Assembly: GCA_946406435.1 (NCBI GenBank)
Contig: CAMJKP010000001.1
Location: 1 to 64,000, forward strand
DNA length: 64,000 nt
Source: an uncultured Prevotellaceae bacterium
GTDB lineage: Bacteria; Bacteroidota; Bacteroidia; Bacteroidales; Bacteroidaceae
Direction of reading: 5' to 3'
Within the stretch, counting starts at the first letter, position 1; each line of letters opens with the position of its first letter. Below, piece after piece: positions 45,709 to 53,943 of this stretch. The notes below the pieces were generated by a model. That model was not told the DNA's origin and did not search any database. It saw only the letters and a list, made by a program, of their open reading frames with translations. The translations under genes and the position numbers were made by a program.

Positions 45709-46692
45709 ATGCGTAAATTTATCACAATAATCACCATGAGCATCATAACACTCGTTATGATGACCTCATCCAACAAAGCCTTCACCATCTATCTCATAGG
45801 TGATTCTACAATGGCCAATAAGGACATTGAGAAGGAAGGACGTGAACGTGGTTGGGGTATGGCACTTCAGGGATTCTTCGCTGAGGAAGTATACATAGAC
45901 AACCGTGCACTTAACGGACGTTCTACAAAATCATTCATTGAAGAAGGCCATTGGCAGAAAGTGCTTAACGACCTAAAGCCTGGAGATTACCTTGTGATCC
46001 AATTCGGTCACAACGATGAAAAAGGCAAGATTGGTGATAAAAGACACACCATTGCCGGCCTCACCTTTGACGACAACATCCGTATGTTCTGTCGTGGTGC
46101 ACTCGGCAAGGGAGCCACTCCTATTGTGATGAATCCGGTAGTTCGTTGCGAATTCACAAAGCGAATTGATCGTGAAACCGTAAATGAAGCCCGTGCACGA
46201 AAAGGCTCATCAGATGATGTGGATATAGAAAACAGCGAGAAGCTCAAGGACACTCATGGAGCATACGCAGTAACACCAAAGTATGTGGCACGTGAACTCC
46301 GTGTTCCGTTTGTCGATGCAACAGGTATTACAGCTAATCTTGAGAGTCGTCTTGGTCCTACCAATGCAAAGCTTCTCCACATGCTTAGTGCAGACAAGAA
46401 TAGCAAGGATAACACCCACTATACCGAATATGGTGCACATCGTGTGGCAGAACTCCTTGTTGACGCAATGGCAGAAGCATGTCCGGAACTCAAGCCTTAC
46501 GTCCGTCACTATGACTTCATCGTATCAGCCAAAGGTTTCGGCAACTACCTGACTCTTCAGGCTGCTATCAATAATGTGCCTATCTATGCAAAATCTACAA
46601 TCTGCGTACTTGACGGTGAATGGAAGGAACCAAAGATCACTTCTGGTAAGAAAATCAAGTATGTAAAGTTTTCTGGAGCAAAAGTAGATTAA
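45709..46692 (+). CDS. Rhamnogalacturonan acetylesterase-like hydrolase with vestigial pectinesterase tail
   Basis: 327 residues with a signal peptide. The SGNH blocks are YLIGDSTMANKD (Ser), QFGHNDEKG (Asn) and DNTHYTEYGAHRVAEL (Asp/His), the pattern of CE12 rhamnogalacturonan/pectin acetylesterases. From about residue 265 the sequence FIVSAKGFGNYLTLQAAINNVP...ICVLDGEWKEPKI resembles only the first about 60 residues of a CE8 pectin methylesterase and then stops. This suggests loss of the rest of a CE12-CE8 bifunctional enzyme. Its role is probably removal of acetyl groups from plant pectin. A terminator follows. Confidence 0.82.
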   Translation: MRKFITIITMSIITLVMMTSSNKAFTIYLIGDSTMANKDIEKEGRERGWGMALQGFFAEEVYIDNRALNGRSTKSFIEEGHWQKVLNDLKPGDYLVIQFGHNDEKGKIGDKRHTIAGLTFDDNIRMFCRGALGKGATPIVMNPVVRCEFTKRIDRETVNEARARKGSSDDVDIENSEKLKDTHGAYAVTPKYVARELRVPFVDATGITANLESRLGPTNAKLLHMLSADKNSKDNTHYTEYGAHRVAELLVDAMAEACPELKPYVRHYDFIVSAKGFGNYLTLQAAINNVPIYAKSTICVLDGEWKEPKITSGKKIKYVKFSGAKVD

Positions 46693-46705
46693 AACCATAA
46701 CACCA

Positions 46706-46737
46706 AGGCTTACATTCGTGTAAGCCTTCTTTTTTAT
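46706..46737 (+). terminator. Rho-independent terminator after the acetylesterase
   Basis: Perfect 10-bp stem AAGGCTTACA / TGTAAGCCTT with a TTCG tetraloop, then CTTTTTTA. Confidence 0.9.
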
Positions 46738-46868
46738 CTGAGTTCGTAATGCTTTCGCTCTTCCTTTGTCCTTCCTACGCTTTTGATTCGCTTTTTAACT
46801 ATAGGATGAGCGAAGGTAGAGCGAAGGAAGAGCGAAGGCAAAAGCGACCTTCATTCTTAATATACGTT
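46738..46868. repeat. GCGAAGG/CCTTCGC short repeats
   Basis: CGCTCTTCCTTTGTCCTTCC is followed by GAGCGAAGGTAGAGCGAAGGAAGAGCGAAGG, an imperfect inverted and direct repeat cluster. No gene was seen. Confidence 0.5.
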
Positions 46869-46926
46869 AAAAGTTGAAATTATTACAATAGTTTTGTAGT
46901 AGTTTCAACTTTTTTCTCTATCTTTG
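46869..46926 (+). promoter_or_regulatory. Fur/PerR gene promoter with 20-bp inverted-repeat operator
   Basis: Arms AAAAGTTGAAATTATTACAA (46869-46888) and TTGTAGTAGTTTCAACTTTT (46894-46913) match at 18 of 20 positions around a 5-base spacer. The right arm overlaps the -33 TTTG (46893-46896), and TATCTTTG (46919-46926) is the -7 box 22 bases on. The position suits autorepression by the Fur-family regulator. Confidence 0.7.
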
Positions 46927-47045
46927 TACTCACAAGACGAATGGCAAGAGTAAAAGGACAATGGTAAAAATTCAAAAGTCCTTAGACATTAGACCTTTGT
47001 CTTTAGACCTTTAAGAAAACCAACCTAAACACCCACTAAAAAGAT

Positions 47046-47474
47046 ATGCAGGCAAAAGAAGCATCAACTATCCTGACATCCCATGGCATAAAACCAACAC
47101 TTCAAAGAATAGCAATAATGCGCTACATACTTGAACATCGCGTCCACCCGACAATCGAGGATGTTTACAACGGACTTGTAGCCAATTTCCCGACCCTCAG
47201 CAGAACAACAGTATACAATACCCTTCGAATGTTCTCTGAACACTCAGCAGCACAGATGATAACCATCGATGAGCATCGGGTATGCTATGACGGAGATACG
47301 CATCCACACCCCCACTTCATCTGCCGAAAATGTGGTCAGGTATTTGACATGATGAATCTGCCAATGCCATTACGCCCTACAAAGCAAGAAGCAAACGGAT
47401 TTCAGATAGATGAGGTACAACTATACTATAAGGGACTATGCCCCAACTGTAGTACGACAACAGTAGAAGATTAA
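47046..47474 (+). CDS. Fur-family transcriptional regulator (PerR-like)
   Basis: 142 residues: N-terminal winged helix (KPTLQRIAIMRYILEHRVHPTIEDVY, RTTVYNTLRMFSE), the metal site DTHPHPHFICRKCGQVFD, and a structural zinc site from CRKC and CPNC. It is a metal- or peroxide-sensing repressor. The next gene is a peroxide-reducing reverse rubrerythrin, which favours PerR over Fur. A long inverted repeat overlaps its own promoter. Confidence 0.85.
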   Translation: MQAKEASTILTSHGIKPTLQRIAIMRYILEHRVHPTIEDVYNGLVANFPTLSRTTVYNTLRMFSEHSAAQMITIDEHRVCYDGDTHPHPHFICRKCGQVFDMMNLPMPLRPTKQEANGFQIDEVQLYYKGLCPNCSTTTVED

Positions 47475-47566
47475 GGCCCCACCCCAACCCTCCCGAGGGA
47501 GGGAGTCTTTAGATACAAAATAGTTTCTAAAACCTCTCCCCCTCGGGGGAGTAAGGAGGGGGGCTG
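47474..47566. repeat. C-rich two-armed palindromic element
   Basis: GGCCCCACCCCAACCCTCCCGAGGGAGGGAG and CCTCTCCCCCTCGGGGGAGTAAGGAGGGGGG around CTTTAGATACAAAATAG. It separates perR from the rubrerythrin gene and may end the perR transcript. Confidence 0.7.
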
Positions 47567-47613
47567 GAAGATGACAACATATATTTTCTTAACCCTAATT
47601 TAAACAAAACATT

Positions 47614-48168
47614 ATGAAGAAAAAATTCATTTGTACCGTATGTGGATATGTCCACGAAGGTACCGAGGCACCGGAGAAATGCCCGATCTGTAAAGCTCCA
47701 GCCTCGAAATTCAACGAGATGTCTGTAGAAGACACACCTGAGTTTGCTACAGTTCACAAGCTCGGTGACGGTAAGCTCCCAGGAGCTGATGAGGAAATGA
47801 TCAAAGACCTCAACAACCACTTCAATGGCGAGTGCGGAGAAGTCGGCATGTACCTTGCTATGGCACGTCAGGCTGACCGTGAGGGCTATCCAGAAGTAGC
47901 AGAGGCTTACAAGCGCTACGCTTGGGAAGAGGCAGAGCATGCAGCAAAGTTTGCAGAGCTTCTCGGTGACGTTCTCTCAGACACAAAGTCAAACCTCGAG
48001 GCTCGTATAGCAGCTGAGAAGGGCGCTTGTGAGGATAAGTTCCGCATCGCAAAGAACGCTAAGGCAGCAGGTCTTGATGCAATCCACGACACAGTTCATG
48101 AGATGGCTAAGGACGAGGCTCGTCACGCAGCAGGCTTTATGGGACTTTACAAACGTTACTTCAAGTAA
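47614..48168 (+). CDS. Reverse rubrerythrin (NADH peroxidase)
   Basis: 184 residues. A rubredoxin-type iron site at the N-terminus ([12 protein letters not shown]...CPICKAP) precedes a diiron four-helix domain ([20 protein letters not shown]..., [18 protein letters not shown]). The order is reversed relative to classical rubrerythrin. Such proteins reduce hydrogen peroxide in anaerobes. A strong terminator follows. Confidence 0.9.
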   Translation: MKKKFICTVCGYVHEGTEAPEKCPICKAPASKFNEMSVEDTPEFATVHKLGDGKLPGADEEMIKDLNNHFNGECGEVGMYLAMARQADREGYPEVAEAYKRYAWEEAEHAAKFAELLGDVLSDTKSNLEARIAAEKGACEDKFRIAKNAKAAGLDAIHDTVHEMAKDEARHAAGFMGLYKRYFK

Positions 48169-48207
48169 TAAGACTCATAACACAGGTTAATCTACAAAAA
48201 CAAAACT

Positions 48208-48243
48208 AGAGGCATATCACAACTCGTGATATGCCTCTTTTCC
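48208..48243 (+). terminator. Rho-independent terminator after reverse rubrerythrin
   Basis: Perfect 13-bp stem AGAGGCATATCAC / GTGATATGCCTCT, loop AACTC, then TTTT. Confidence 0.9.
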
Positions 48244-48322
48244 CTCCTCTCCTTCTCCTCAAAGGGGATTGATTTAGATACTTACTATCTAAGACTCCCT
48301 CCCTTGGGGAGAGCTGTGGGGT
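48243..48322. repeat. C-rich two-armed palindromic element
   Basis: CCTCCTCTCCTTCTCCTCAAAGGGG and CTCCCTCCCTTGGGGAGAGCTGTGGGG around TTTAGATACTTACTATCTAAGA. The right arm abuts the stop of the minus-strand ligase gene. Confidence 0.65.
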
Positions 48323-50827
48323 TCAATTTCTTAATTTCTCCGCTATACTACCCTTAACCTTATCCGAAATACTGTCATAAGTATCTCCATTCTCAGGCAT
48401 TACAGGCTTCAGATATTCCACCTCAATCTTCTTAGGCTTGATCCATCGTGAGCCTCTTGGAAGAACTCCATATGCACCTCGGATGCACACAGGTATTACA
48501 GGCACGTTCAATTCCTTACTCAGGATAGCGAAGGTCTTCTTAAACGGCACCATGTCACCATCGAAAGAGCGTGAGCCCTCTGGGAAGATAATAACATTCT
48601 TACCTTGCTTCAGCACCTCTGAAAGCTTCAGAATTGAATTTTTCAGATTACGCTTCTCCATCAGTATGACATTATTTCTCTTTGCCATAAACTTCAGCAC
48701 AGGATGCTTTACATGCTCTTCCGTAGCATAGAAGTACGTATTCTTCAAGGTCTTAGTGCTCAATCCAGAAACTACGATAGCTCCGTCAAGGTAGCTCTGA
48801 TGGTTAGGTGCTATAATGAAAGGTCCTTTCTTCGGAACATTATTCTCACCTACAATCTTCAGTCGGTTGTTCAGTTTAAGGAAAGACTTGAACAGCTTAG
48901 AGTGAAGAGGATAGAAAAGCGAGGTAGAAGGCAATTCAAGCGAAGAGTTATTGGCAAGTAGCATATCATGCCAATCAATCTTACTGACATCAACATGAGT
49001 CTTGCCCTGCTCAACCTTCTCGGCAACCGACCTGAGAGTGGTCATCATCTCTGGCTGAAGCTCCACACCAAAGGTCTGCTCAATGAATCCTTGCAATCCT
49101 ACCTTATCCAAAGAGTCAAAAGCGAGGTCAGTCTCAAGATGATCATCTACATGAACAACAACCTTCTTCTCTGATTCTATATACTCCTTGATGATGCGCA
49201 TCTCGTTCGACATCTCATCATCAGCCTCAACTTTACTCTTTATACTTTCTACTTTATTCGCAAGCTCATCAGCTACGCGGTTCCTCTTAAGAAGATCCTT
49301 GAGTTTGAAACGCTGAAGTTTATCGAGCTTGGTTCTTGGAAGTTCACCTCTATATACATAGATGCTCATCAGTTTCTTATAGTTTGTTACCGTGAGGTTA
49401 TAAGGTTCGATAACCTCCTTCTTCAAAGCTATCTCCACTTCCTCGTCGGAAAGGTTTCGTGACCATGCCTCATTAGGTACGATGATACCCATCAGCATGT
49501 CGCCATTCTGAATAACGGCAGCCTCCTTTACTCGGTTTTCAAACTTCTCAAGCTTATATTCTATCTCGTTAGGCTGTACGTTCTTACCATTAGAGAGAAC
49601 GATTATCTCCTTCGTTCTACCTGTGATATACACCCTACCCTTCTCATCCAGATAACCGAGGTCACCTGTATGGAGATATCCGTCAGCATCAATAACCTCA
49701 GCAGTTTCCTCAGGACGATTGTAATAGCCCTTCATCAGGTTATTACCCTTACAGCAAAGCTCACCGTTCACAACCTTACAGTCAACAGAAGGCAAAGGCA
49801 GTCCTGCACAACCGCAGATATAGTCTCCCGGACGTGTAAACGCAATGATAGGAGCCATCTCAGTCATGCCATATCCCTCAAGAAGATGGAAGCCCAAGGC
49901 AGAAAGGCCTTCACCGACCTCCTTGTCGAGAGGAGCACCACCACACACGCAGTAATCCAGATGTCCACCCATCTTCTTATGCACAGCAGCAAAGATGAAA
50001 CGTGAGAACTTAAGGCTATGAACCTTCATACAAAGATTGAACAGGGCACGGGTAACAAAACTTGCATTTACCTTCTTCATGATACCCGCATAAAGCATCT
50101 GCCAAAGTCTTGGCACACCTACAAAGATACCAACCTTACCTCTGCACAATGCCTCCATGATGTCAGGTCCCTGCATAGACTCACAGATGACGATACCGTC
50201 CCCCTGCAATATAGGCGCAACAACCGTACCCATCAAAGGCAACACATGATGCACAGGAAGCAGCATCAATGTACGTCTCTTGCCGTTGAATACCGGAACC
50301 TCATCACACACACCAGCCTTGTTTGTCCACAAGTTCTTATAAGTCAGCATAACGCCCTTAGGCGAACCAGTAGTACCTGATGTGTATATGATAAGCGCAA
50401 TGGCATTGTCGTCATAGCTCGTCTGATCAAGGGTGGAAGTATCGAAGTCAGAACCTTTGATATCCTCTTTCTCAACCTCATTGATGATGAGAATCTTTAC
50501 GTCGAAATCAAGATGAGAAACCACTTCCCTTGCAACCTTCTCACATGCCTCTGATACCCACATACACTCAGGAGTACAATCCCTGACTATATACTCTAAA
50601 TCAGAAACAGTTGCCGTTGCATCAACAGGAACAGCTATGCTCCTGTTCTGCCATACAGAATAGAAGGCATACACCCATCCGATCCTATTCTCGCTGAAGA
50701 TAATCGTCTTACTTGGATTCAGTTCCTTTGTATGATTCCCAAACACACTTACATGCTGCAACATCTCCTGATAGTTCACATCACCAGCAGAAGACATTAT
50801 CGCTATTCTGTCAAGACTAAATTTCAT
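48323..50827 (-). CDS. AMP-ligase / acyl carrier / 1-acylglycerol-phosphate acyltransferase fusion
   Basis: 834 residues with three parts: an adenylate-forming acyl ligase (IIYTSGTTGSPKGVMLTYKN, GYGMTEMAPI, YLHTGDLGYLDEKGRVYITGRTKEIIVLSNGKNVQPNEIE), an ACP-like segment with ETDLAFDSLDKVGLQGF carrying the phosphopantetheine serine, and a PlsC acyltransferase (NHQSYLDGAIV, IIFPEGSRSFDGDMVPFKK). It probably activates free fatty acids, loads them on its own carrier domain and transfers them to a lysophospholipid, like the Aas 2-acyl-GPE recycling system (inference). E. coli Aas has the acyltransferase first; here the order is reversed with an internal ACP. Confidence 0.88.
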   Translation of the reverse strand: MKFSLDRIAIMSSAGDVNYQEMLQHVSVFGNHTKELNPSKTIIFSENRIGWVYAFYSVWQNRSIAVPVDATATVSDLEYIVRDCTPECMWVSEACEKVAREVVSHLDFDVKILIINEVEKEDIKGSDFDTSTLDQTSYDDNAIALIIYTSGTTGSPKGVMLTYKNLWTNKAGVCDEVPVFNGKRRTLMLLPVHHVLPLMGTVVAPILQGDGIVICESMQGPDIMEALCRGKVGIFVGVPRLWQMLYAGIMKKVNASFVTRALFNLCMKVHSLKFSRFIFAAVHKKMGGHLDYCVCGGAPLDKEVGEGLSALGFHLLEGYGMTEMAPIIAFTRPGDYICGCAGLPLPSVDCKVVNGELCCKGNNLMKGYYNRPEETAEVIDADGYLHTGDLGYLDEKGRVYITGRTKEIIVLSNGKNVQPNEIEYKLEKFENRVKEAAVIQNGDMLMGIIVPNEAWSRNLSDEEVEIALKKEVIEPYNLTVTNYKKLMSIYVYRGELPRTKLDKLQRFKLKDLLKRNRVADELANKVESIKSKVEADDEMSNEMRIIKEYIESEKKVVVHVDDHLETDLAFDSLDKVGLQGFIEQTFGVELQPEMMTTLRSVAEKVEQGKTHVDVSKIDWHDMLLANNSSLELPSTSLFYPLHSKLFKSFLKLNNRLKIVGENNVPKKGPFIIAPNHQSYLDGAIVVSGLSTKTLKNTYFYATEEHVKHPVLKFMAKRNNVILMEKRNLKNSILKLSEVLKQGKNVIIFPEGSRSFDGDMVPFKKTFAILSKELNVPVIPVCIRGAYGVLPRGSRWIKPKKIEVEYLKPVMPENGDTYDSISDKVKGSIAEKLRN

Positions 50828-50834
50828 AGTTCAT

Positions 50835-50935
50835 TTTTTAGGTTTTCAGGTTTTAAGGTTTTCAGGTCGGGATGCTCATCAGCGATGCTGACCTCTAACC
50901 TCCTAACCTCTAACCTTCTAACCTCTTCTCTGCAA
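50835..50935. repeat. AGGTT/AACCT inverted-repeat element
   Basis: TTTAGGTTTTCAGGTTTTAAGG...CAGGTC and GACCTCTAACCTCCTAACCTC flank TCATCAGCGATGC. It is similar to 22155-22252 and 58505-58620. Confidence 0.65.
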
Positions 50936-51221
50936 AATTACAACATTCTGCTTATAAATAATCAAATTATCCTATATTTCCTATACTTCAGGAAAGTATT
51001 TGGTTATATAATCCTACTCCGCAGATAAATTATCCTATTTTCATGTCATGTTTTCCACCAAAAACTCATATATAAAACTTTAGTTTTATTACCCTATTCT
51101 ATTTTTTTTACCGAAGTCAAATAAAAATTGTTAAAAAAACACTAAAAACACACTTTTTCCTGTATTTCTGGACCTCTTTTCTACCAATTTTATACGAAAT
51201 ATGCAAAAAAGATGCAAAAAA
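50936..51221. other. AT-rich upstream region without genes
   Basis: Very AT-rich, with runs of A and T. A minus-strand box CAAAATTA (50932-50939, TAATTTTG) can serve the ligase gene. Otherwise nothing was recognised. Confidence 0.4.
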
Positions 51222-51252
51222 TTTGTTCGTTCAGTTTTTTTTGCTAACTTTG
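51222..51252 (+). promoter_or_regulatory. Promoter of the TonB-C gene
   Basis: TTTG (51222-51225), 19 bases, TAACTTTG (51245-51252): a textbook Bacteroidota promoter with a leader of about 60 bases. Confidence 0.8.
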
Positions 51253-51315
51253 CAACAAATCCGTTTTAGAATTTAATAATCATCCAAATAAAAACAACTT
51301 AAACATTTATTTCCT

Positions 51316-52647
51316 ATGAAGCCAGTAAAATACACCCTATTCCTGATAGTACTATTGCTATCACCAATAAATATAATGAGCATGACAGAGGAGGATGCTC
51401 GCGACTGTCTTAAGGAGTTCGTCAACAGGGAGCAGGAGTTCGGCAAATTCGATGAAACACTCAAGCTGACATTCGCAAACGCTCATATAGACGACAACGG
51501 CATAAAAATTGTCTTCAATAAGGAAGACGATGTTTTCAAGCCATTATTCCCTGAGCTTACCGAAGGAAAGTTCAAGACCGTTGCGCAGGAAAACCGATAC
51601 GTAAATCATCAGTTCGGGCTCTATCTCCTTATGCATGAAGCAATTAAGAACCCAAGATTCCTTGATGCACTCAAAGATTCAAATCTCTCATGGGACGTAT
51701 TCGTCATGAACCCACGTCAAAACGTACCATATTACACAACAACCCTAAATTACAGAGATGTAACCAACGCTATACTCATCAATAATGGTGATGAAAACTC
51801 CGACTTCAAGACATTCCTCTCAATTTCACTCGTTGATCGTGCGCTCAAGAGTCTAATGGAACAGGTTTACATCCCACACGATAGTGTAGGAATATCGTAT
51901 GCACGCCTAAGCCAGAACACACTCAACTGCACAATGCTTACCACAAGCGAGTATTATCCAAAGATAACGGCTGTCAACGGTATGGTAGCACGAAACGTAT
52001 GGATTGAGGCTTTCATTGAAGAGTGTATGGCAAAGAACTACTACAAGCAGCTCCTTAGTCTCCTGAAGACAAAGCAGCCTGCAGTCAAAATCAATGTAGA
52101 AGACATCCACGGTAAACATAAGCCTCTCACATTCACCATCAAAGCATTCGATATCCTTGCTGCTGCACAACAAAGCACAACAGGCGGTCTCTCTGCAGCT
52201 GACTATATCGTACAGCAGATTGGCGGTACAATACAGAAGGAGAAAGAGAGGGGACTATTCATGCTGAAATATGGCGATGCTGTAAACCAGATGAAACTTA
52301 TAGCCCAGATAAATGCTGACAAGTCAAGACGCGTTTATGAAGTGGTTGACGAAATGCCAGAGTTCCCAGGTGGAACTCATGCACTCGAAAACTACCTCCA
52401 CAATCAGGTTAATTATCCTTCAAGGGCATTACAAAACAAGATACAGGGACGTGTGATATGCGAGTTCATCATCACAAACGAAGGCGCAGTAACCAACGTG
52501 AAAGTTGCAGAACCAGTCAATCCGCTTCTTGATGAAGAGGCAAAGCGTGTTATCGCAGCAATGCCAAAGTGGATTCCGGGACGCAATCATGGTGAAAGAG
52601 TAAATTCAAAATACAGTATTCCTGTAGTCTTCACACTCCCGAACTAA
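51316..52647 (+). CDS. Secreted protein with C-terminal TonB domain
   Basis: 443 residues: signal peptide (YTLFLIVLLLSPINIMS), an unrecognised region of about 320 residues, then a TonB_C domain (EMPEFPGGTHALENYLHNQVNYPSRALQNKIQGRVICEFIITNEGAVTNVKV...LDEEAKRVIAAMPKWIPG). The PEFPGG...YP...G.V...F signature is typical of Bacteroidota TonB-like proteins. Without a retained inner-membrane anchor it may be a free periplasmic domain rather than a classical energy transducer. It has a strong promoter and terminator of its own. Confidence 0.8.
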   Translation: MKPVKYTLFLIVLLLSPINIMSMTEEDARDCLKEFVNREQEFGKFDETLKLTFANAHIDDNGIKIVFNKEDDVFKPLFPELTEGKFKTVAQENRYVNHQFGLYLLMHEAIKNPRFLDALKDSNLSWDVFVMNPRQNVPYYTTTLNYRDVTNAILINNGDENSDFKTFLSISLVDRALKSLMEQVYIPHDSVGISYARLSQNTLNCTMLTTSEYYPKITAVNGMVARNVWIEAFIEECMAKNYYKQLLSLLKTKQPAVKINVEDIHGKHKPLTFTIKAFDILAAAQQSTTGGLSAADYIVQQIGGTIQKEKERGLFMLKYGDAVNQMKLIAQINADKSRRVYEVVDEMPEFPGGTHALENYLHNQVNYPSRALQNKIQGRVICEFIITNEGAVTNVKVAEPVNPLLDEEAKRVIAAMPKWIPGRNHGERVNSKYSIPVVFTLPN

Positions 52648-52731
52648 GAAGAGACATTGACAATAATTCCAGAAAACGCACCATAAACATCTCATGTACA
52701 AACTAAAAATTGTACATCGTATTCATGTCTC

Positions 52732-52767
52732 ACTCCCAGCGCTTCGGTGCTGGGAGTTTCTTTTTCT
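52732..52767 (+). terminator. Terminator after the TonB-C gene
   Basis: Stem ACTCCCAGC / GCTGGGAGT with an inner GC-TTCG-GT loop, then TTCTTTTTCTTT. Confidence 0.85.
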
Positions 52768-52792
52768 TTGACTCAAAAGGATTTCTTTGGCT

Positions 52793-52836
52793 AATAAAAA
52801 AAGAACAAGGAGCACTTCCCTTTCAGGAAGTACTCC
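52793..52836 (-). terminator. Terminator after tRNA-Arg
   Basis: On the minus strand GGAGTACTTCC pairs with GGAAGTGCTCC (one G-T pair), followed by TTGTTCTTTTTTT. Confidence 0.75.
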
Positions 52837-52846
52837 TCATTCCTCG

Positions 52847-52920
52847 TGACCTTGATGGGATTCAAACCCATGACCTTCAGAACCGGAATCTGACGCTCTA
52901 TTCAGCTAAGCTACAAGGCC
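52847..52920 (-). tRNA. tRNA-Arg(CCG)
   Basis: The acceptor stem GGCCTTG/CAAGGTC (one G-T) has discriminator A. The anticodon arm TCAGA-TTCCGGT-TCTGA gives anticodon CCG, and the T arm is GTGGG-type with TTTGAATC. 74 bases; CCA is not encoded. Confidence 0.93.
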
Positions 52921-53082
52921 AAAGCATGTACAATTTACCATGTACAAAGTACATATGACTAATTACCTGTTTACAAAATTCCCCATGAGCACTCCGGCTC
53001 CCTCTCTACGGGGGAAGTCCGATGTTGATAACATCGGAGTATGTGTCAGGGGCGGGGGGAGAGGCCGTTGCCCTCTTTTCTC

Positions 53083-53943
53083 TTACATCGTCACGCTCAT
53101 CACATATACCACAGCAGCAGGAATAGCCATCAGAGATGAGTCGAATCTGTCAAGCATACCACCATGACCAGGGAGGATGTTTCCGCTATCCTTCACACCA
53201 AGTGTACGCTTGAAAAGGCTCTCTACAAGGTCGCCCCATGTTCCGAAGAACACGACAACCAATCCCAAGCCAATCCATTCCATAGTGGTCAATCCTGTAG
53301 GAGTTGCACCAAAGTTCTCCAACAAATTGTTATGGTCAATATATGCCATCAGCCACGCAATCAGACACACGATGATACCACCACCTATACTGCCTTCCCA
53401 TGACTTTGCTGGAGAAATCCTCGGGAACAACTTATGCTTACCGAGAAGTGAACCTGAGATATATGCTCCCGTGTCATTACACCACAAGAACACGAAGATG
53501 CTCAAAGGCAACAAAAGGCCGTATATTGTAGCACCCTCCATACTACGGAAAGCAAGCATATTGATACAAGCGAAAGGAATAGCCACATACATTTGCGAGA
53601 GCATGGTATATGCCCAGTCGTTAATGGCATCATCATTCTTCTGATATATCTCGCTTACGAAGAGATATACTATAGTAATGAGATAAGGAATGAAAGCTGC
53701 AGATTGAACTGTACCCCAACACCATCCTGCAAAGGCAAGGAACAGGTACACACCAGCAACGGTAGAGATGAAACGGTTCACCTTCACGTTCTCACGCTGA
53801 TTAACAAGTCCTGTGAACTCCCATATCGACAAACCTGTCACAAGGGCGAAGAAACAGACCATTGCCAATGGCTTGAGGAAACAAGTCACCACAACAGCCA
53901 CGAACAGAACGCCCGTGATAGTCCTAACGACGAAGTTATTCAT
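53083..53943 (-). CDS. cdsA: Phosphatidate cytidylyltransferase
   Basis: 286 residues from the ATG at 53943 ([12 protein letters not shown]), chosen because the longer ORF extends through ftsH. Several transmembrane helices precede SPAKSWEGSIGGG and the family signature SLFKRTLGVKDSGNILPGHGGMLDRFDS. It makes CDP-diacylglycerol for phospholipid synthesis in the inner membrane. It overlaps the ftsH stop by 8 bases, so the two are co-translated. Confidence 0.95.
   Translation of the reverse strand: MNNFVVRTITGVLFVAVVVTCFLKPLAMVCFFALVTGLSIWEFTGLVNQRENVKVNRFISTVAGVYLFLAFAGWCWGTVQSAAFIPYLITIVYLFVSEIYQKNDDAINDWAYTMLSQMYVAIPFACINMLAFRSMEGATIYGLLLPLSIFVFLWCNDTGAYISGSLLGKHKLFPRISPAKSWEGSIGGGIIVCLIAWLMAYIDHNNLLENFGATPTGLTTMEWIGLGLVVVFFGTWGDLVESLFKRTLGVKDSGNILPGHGGMLDRFDSSLMAIPAAVVYVMSVTM

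Noticed and set aside
52710-52958. ORF over the terminators and tRNA-Arg
   Set aside because: It overlaps two hairpins and the tRNA on the other strand, with no coding signal.
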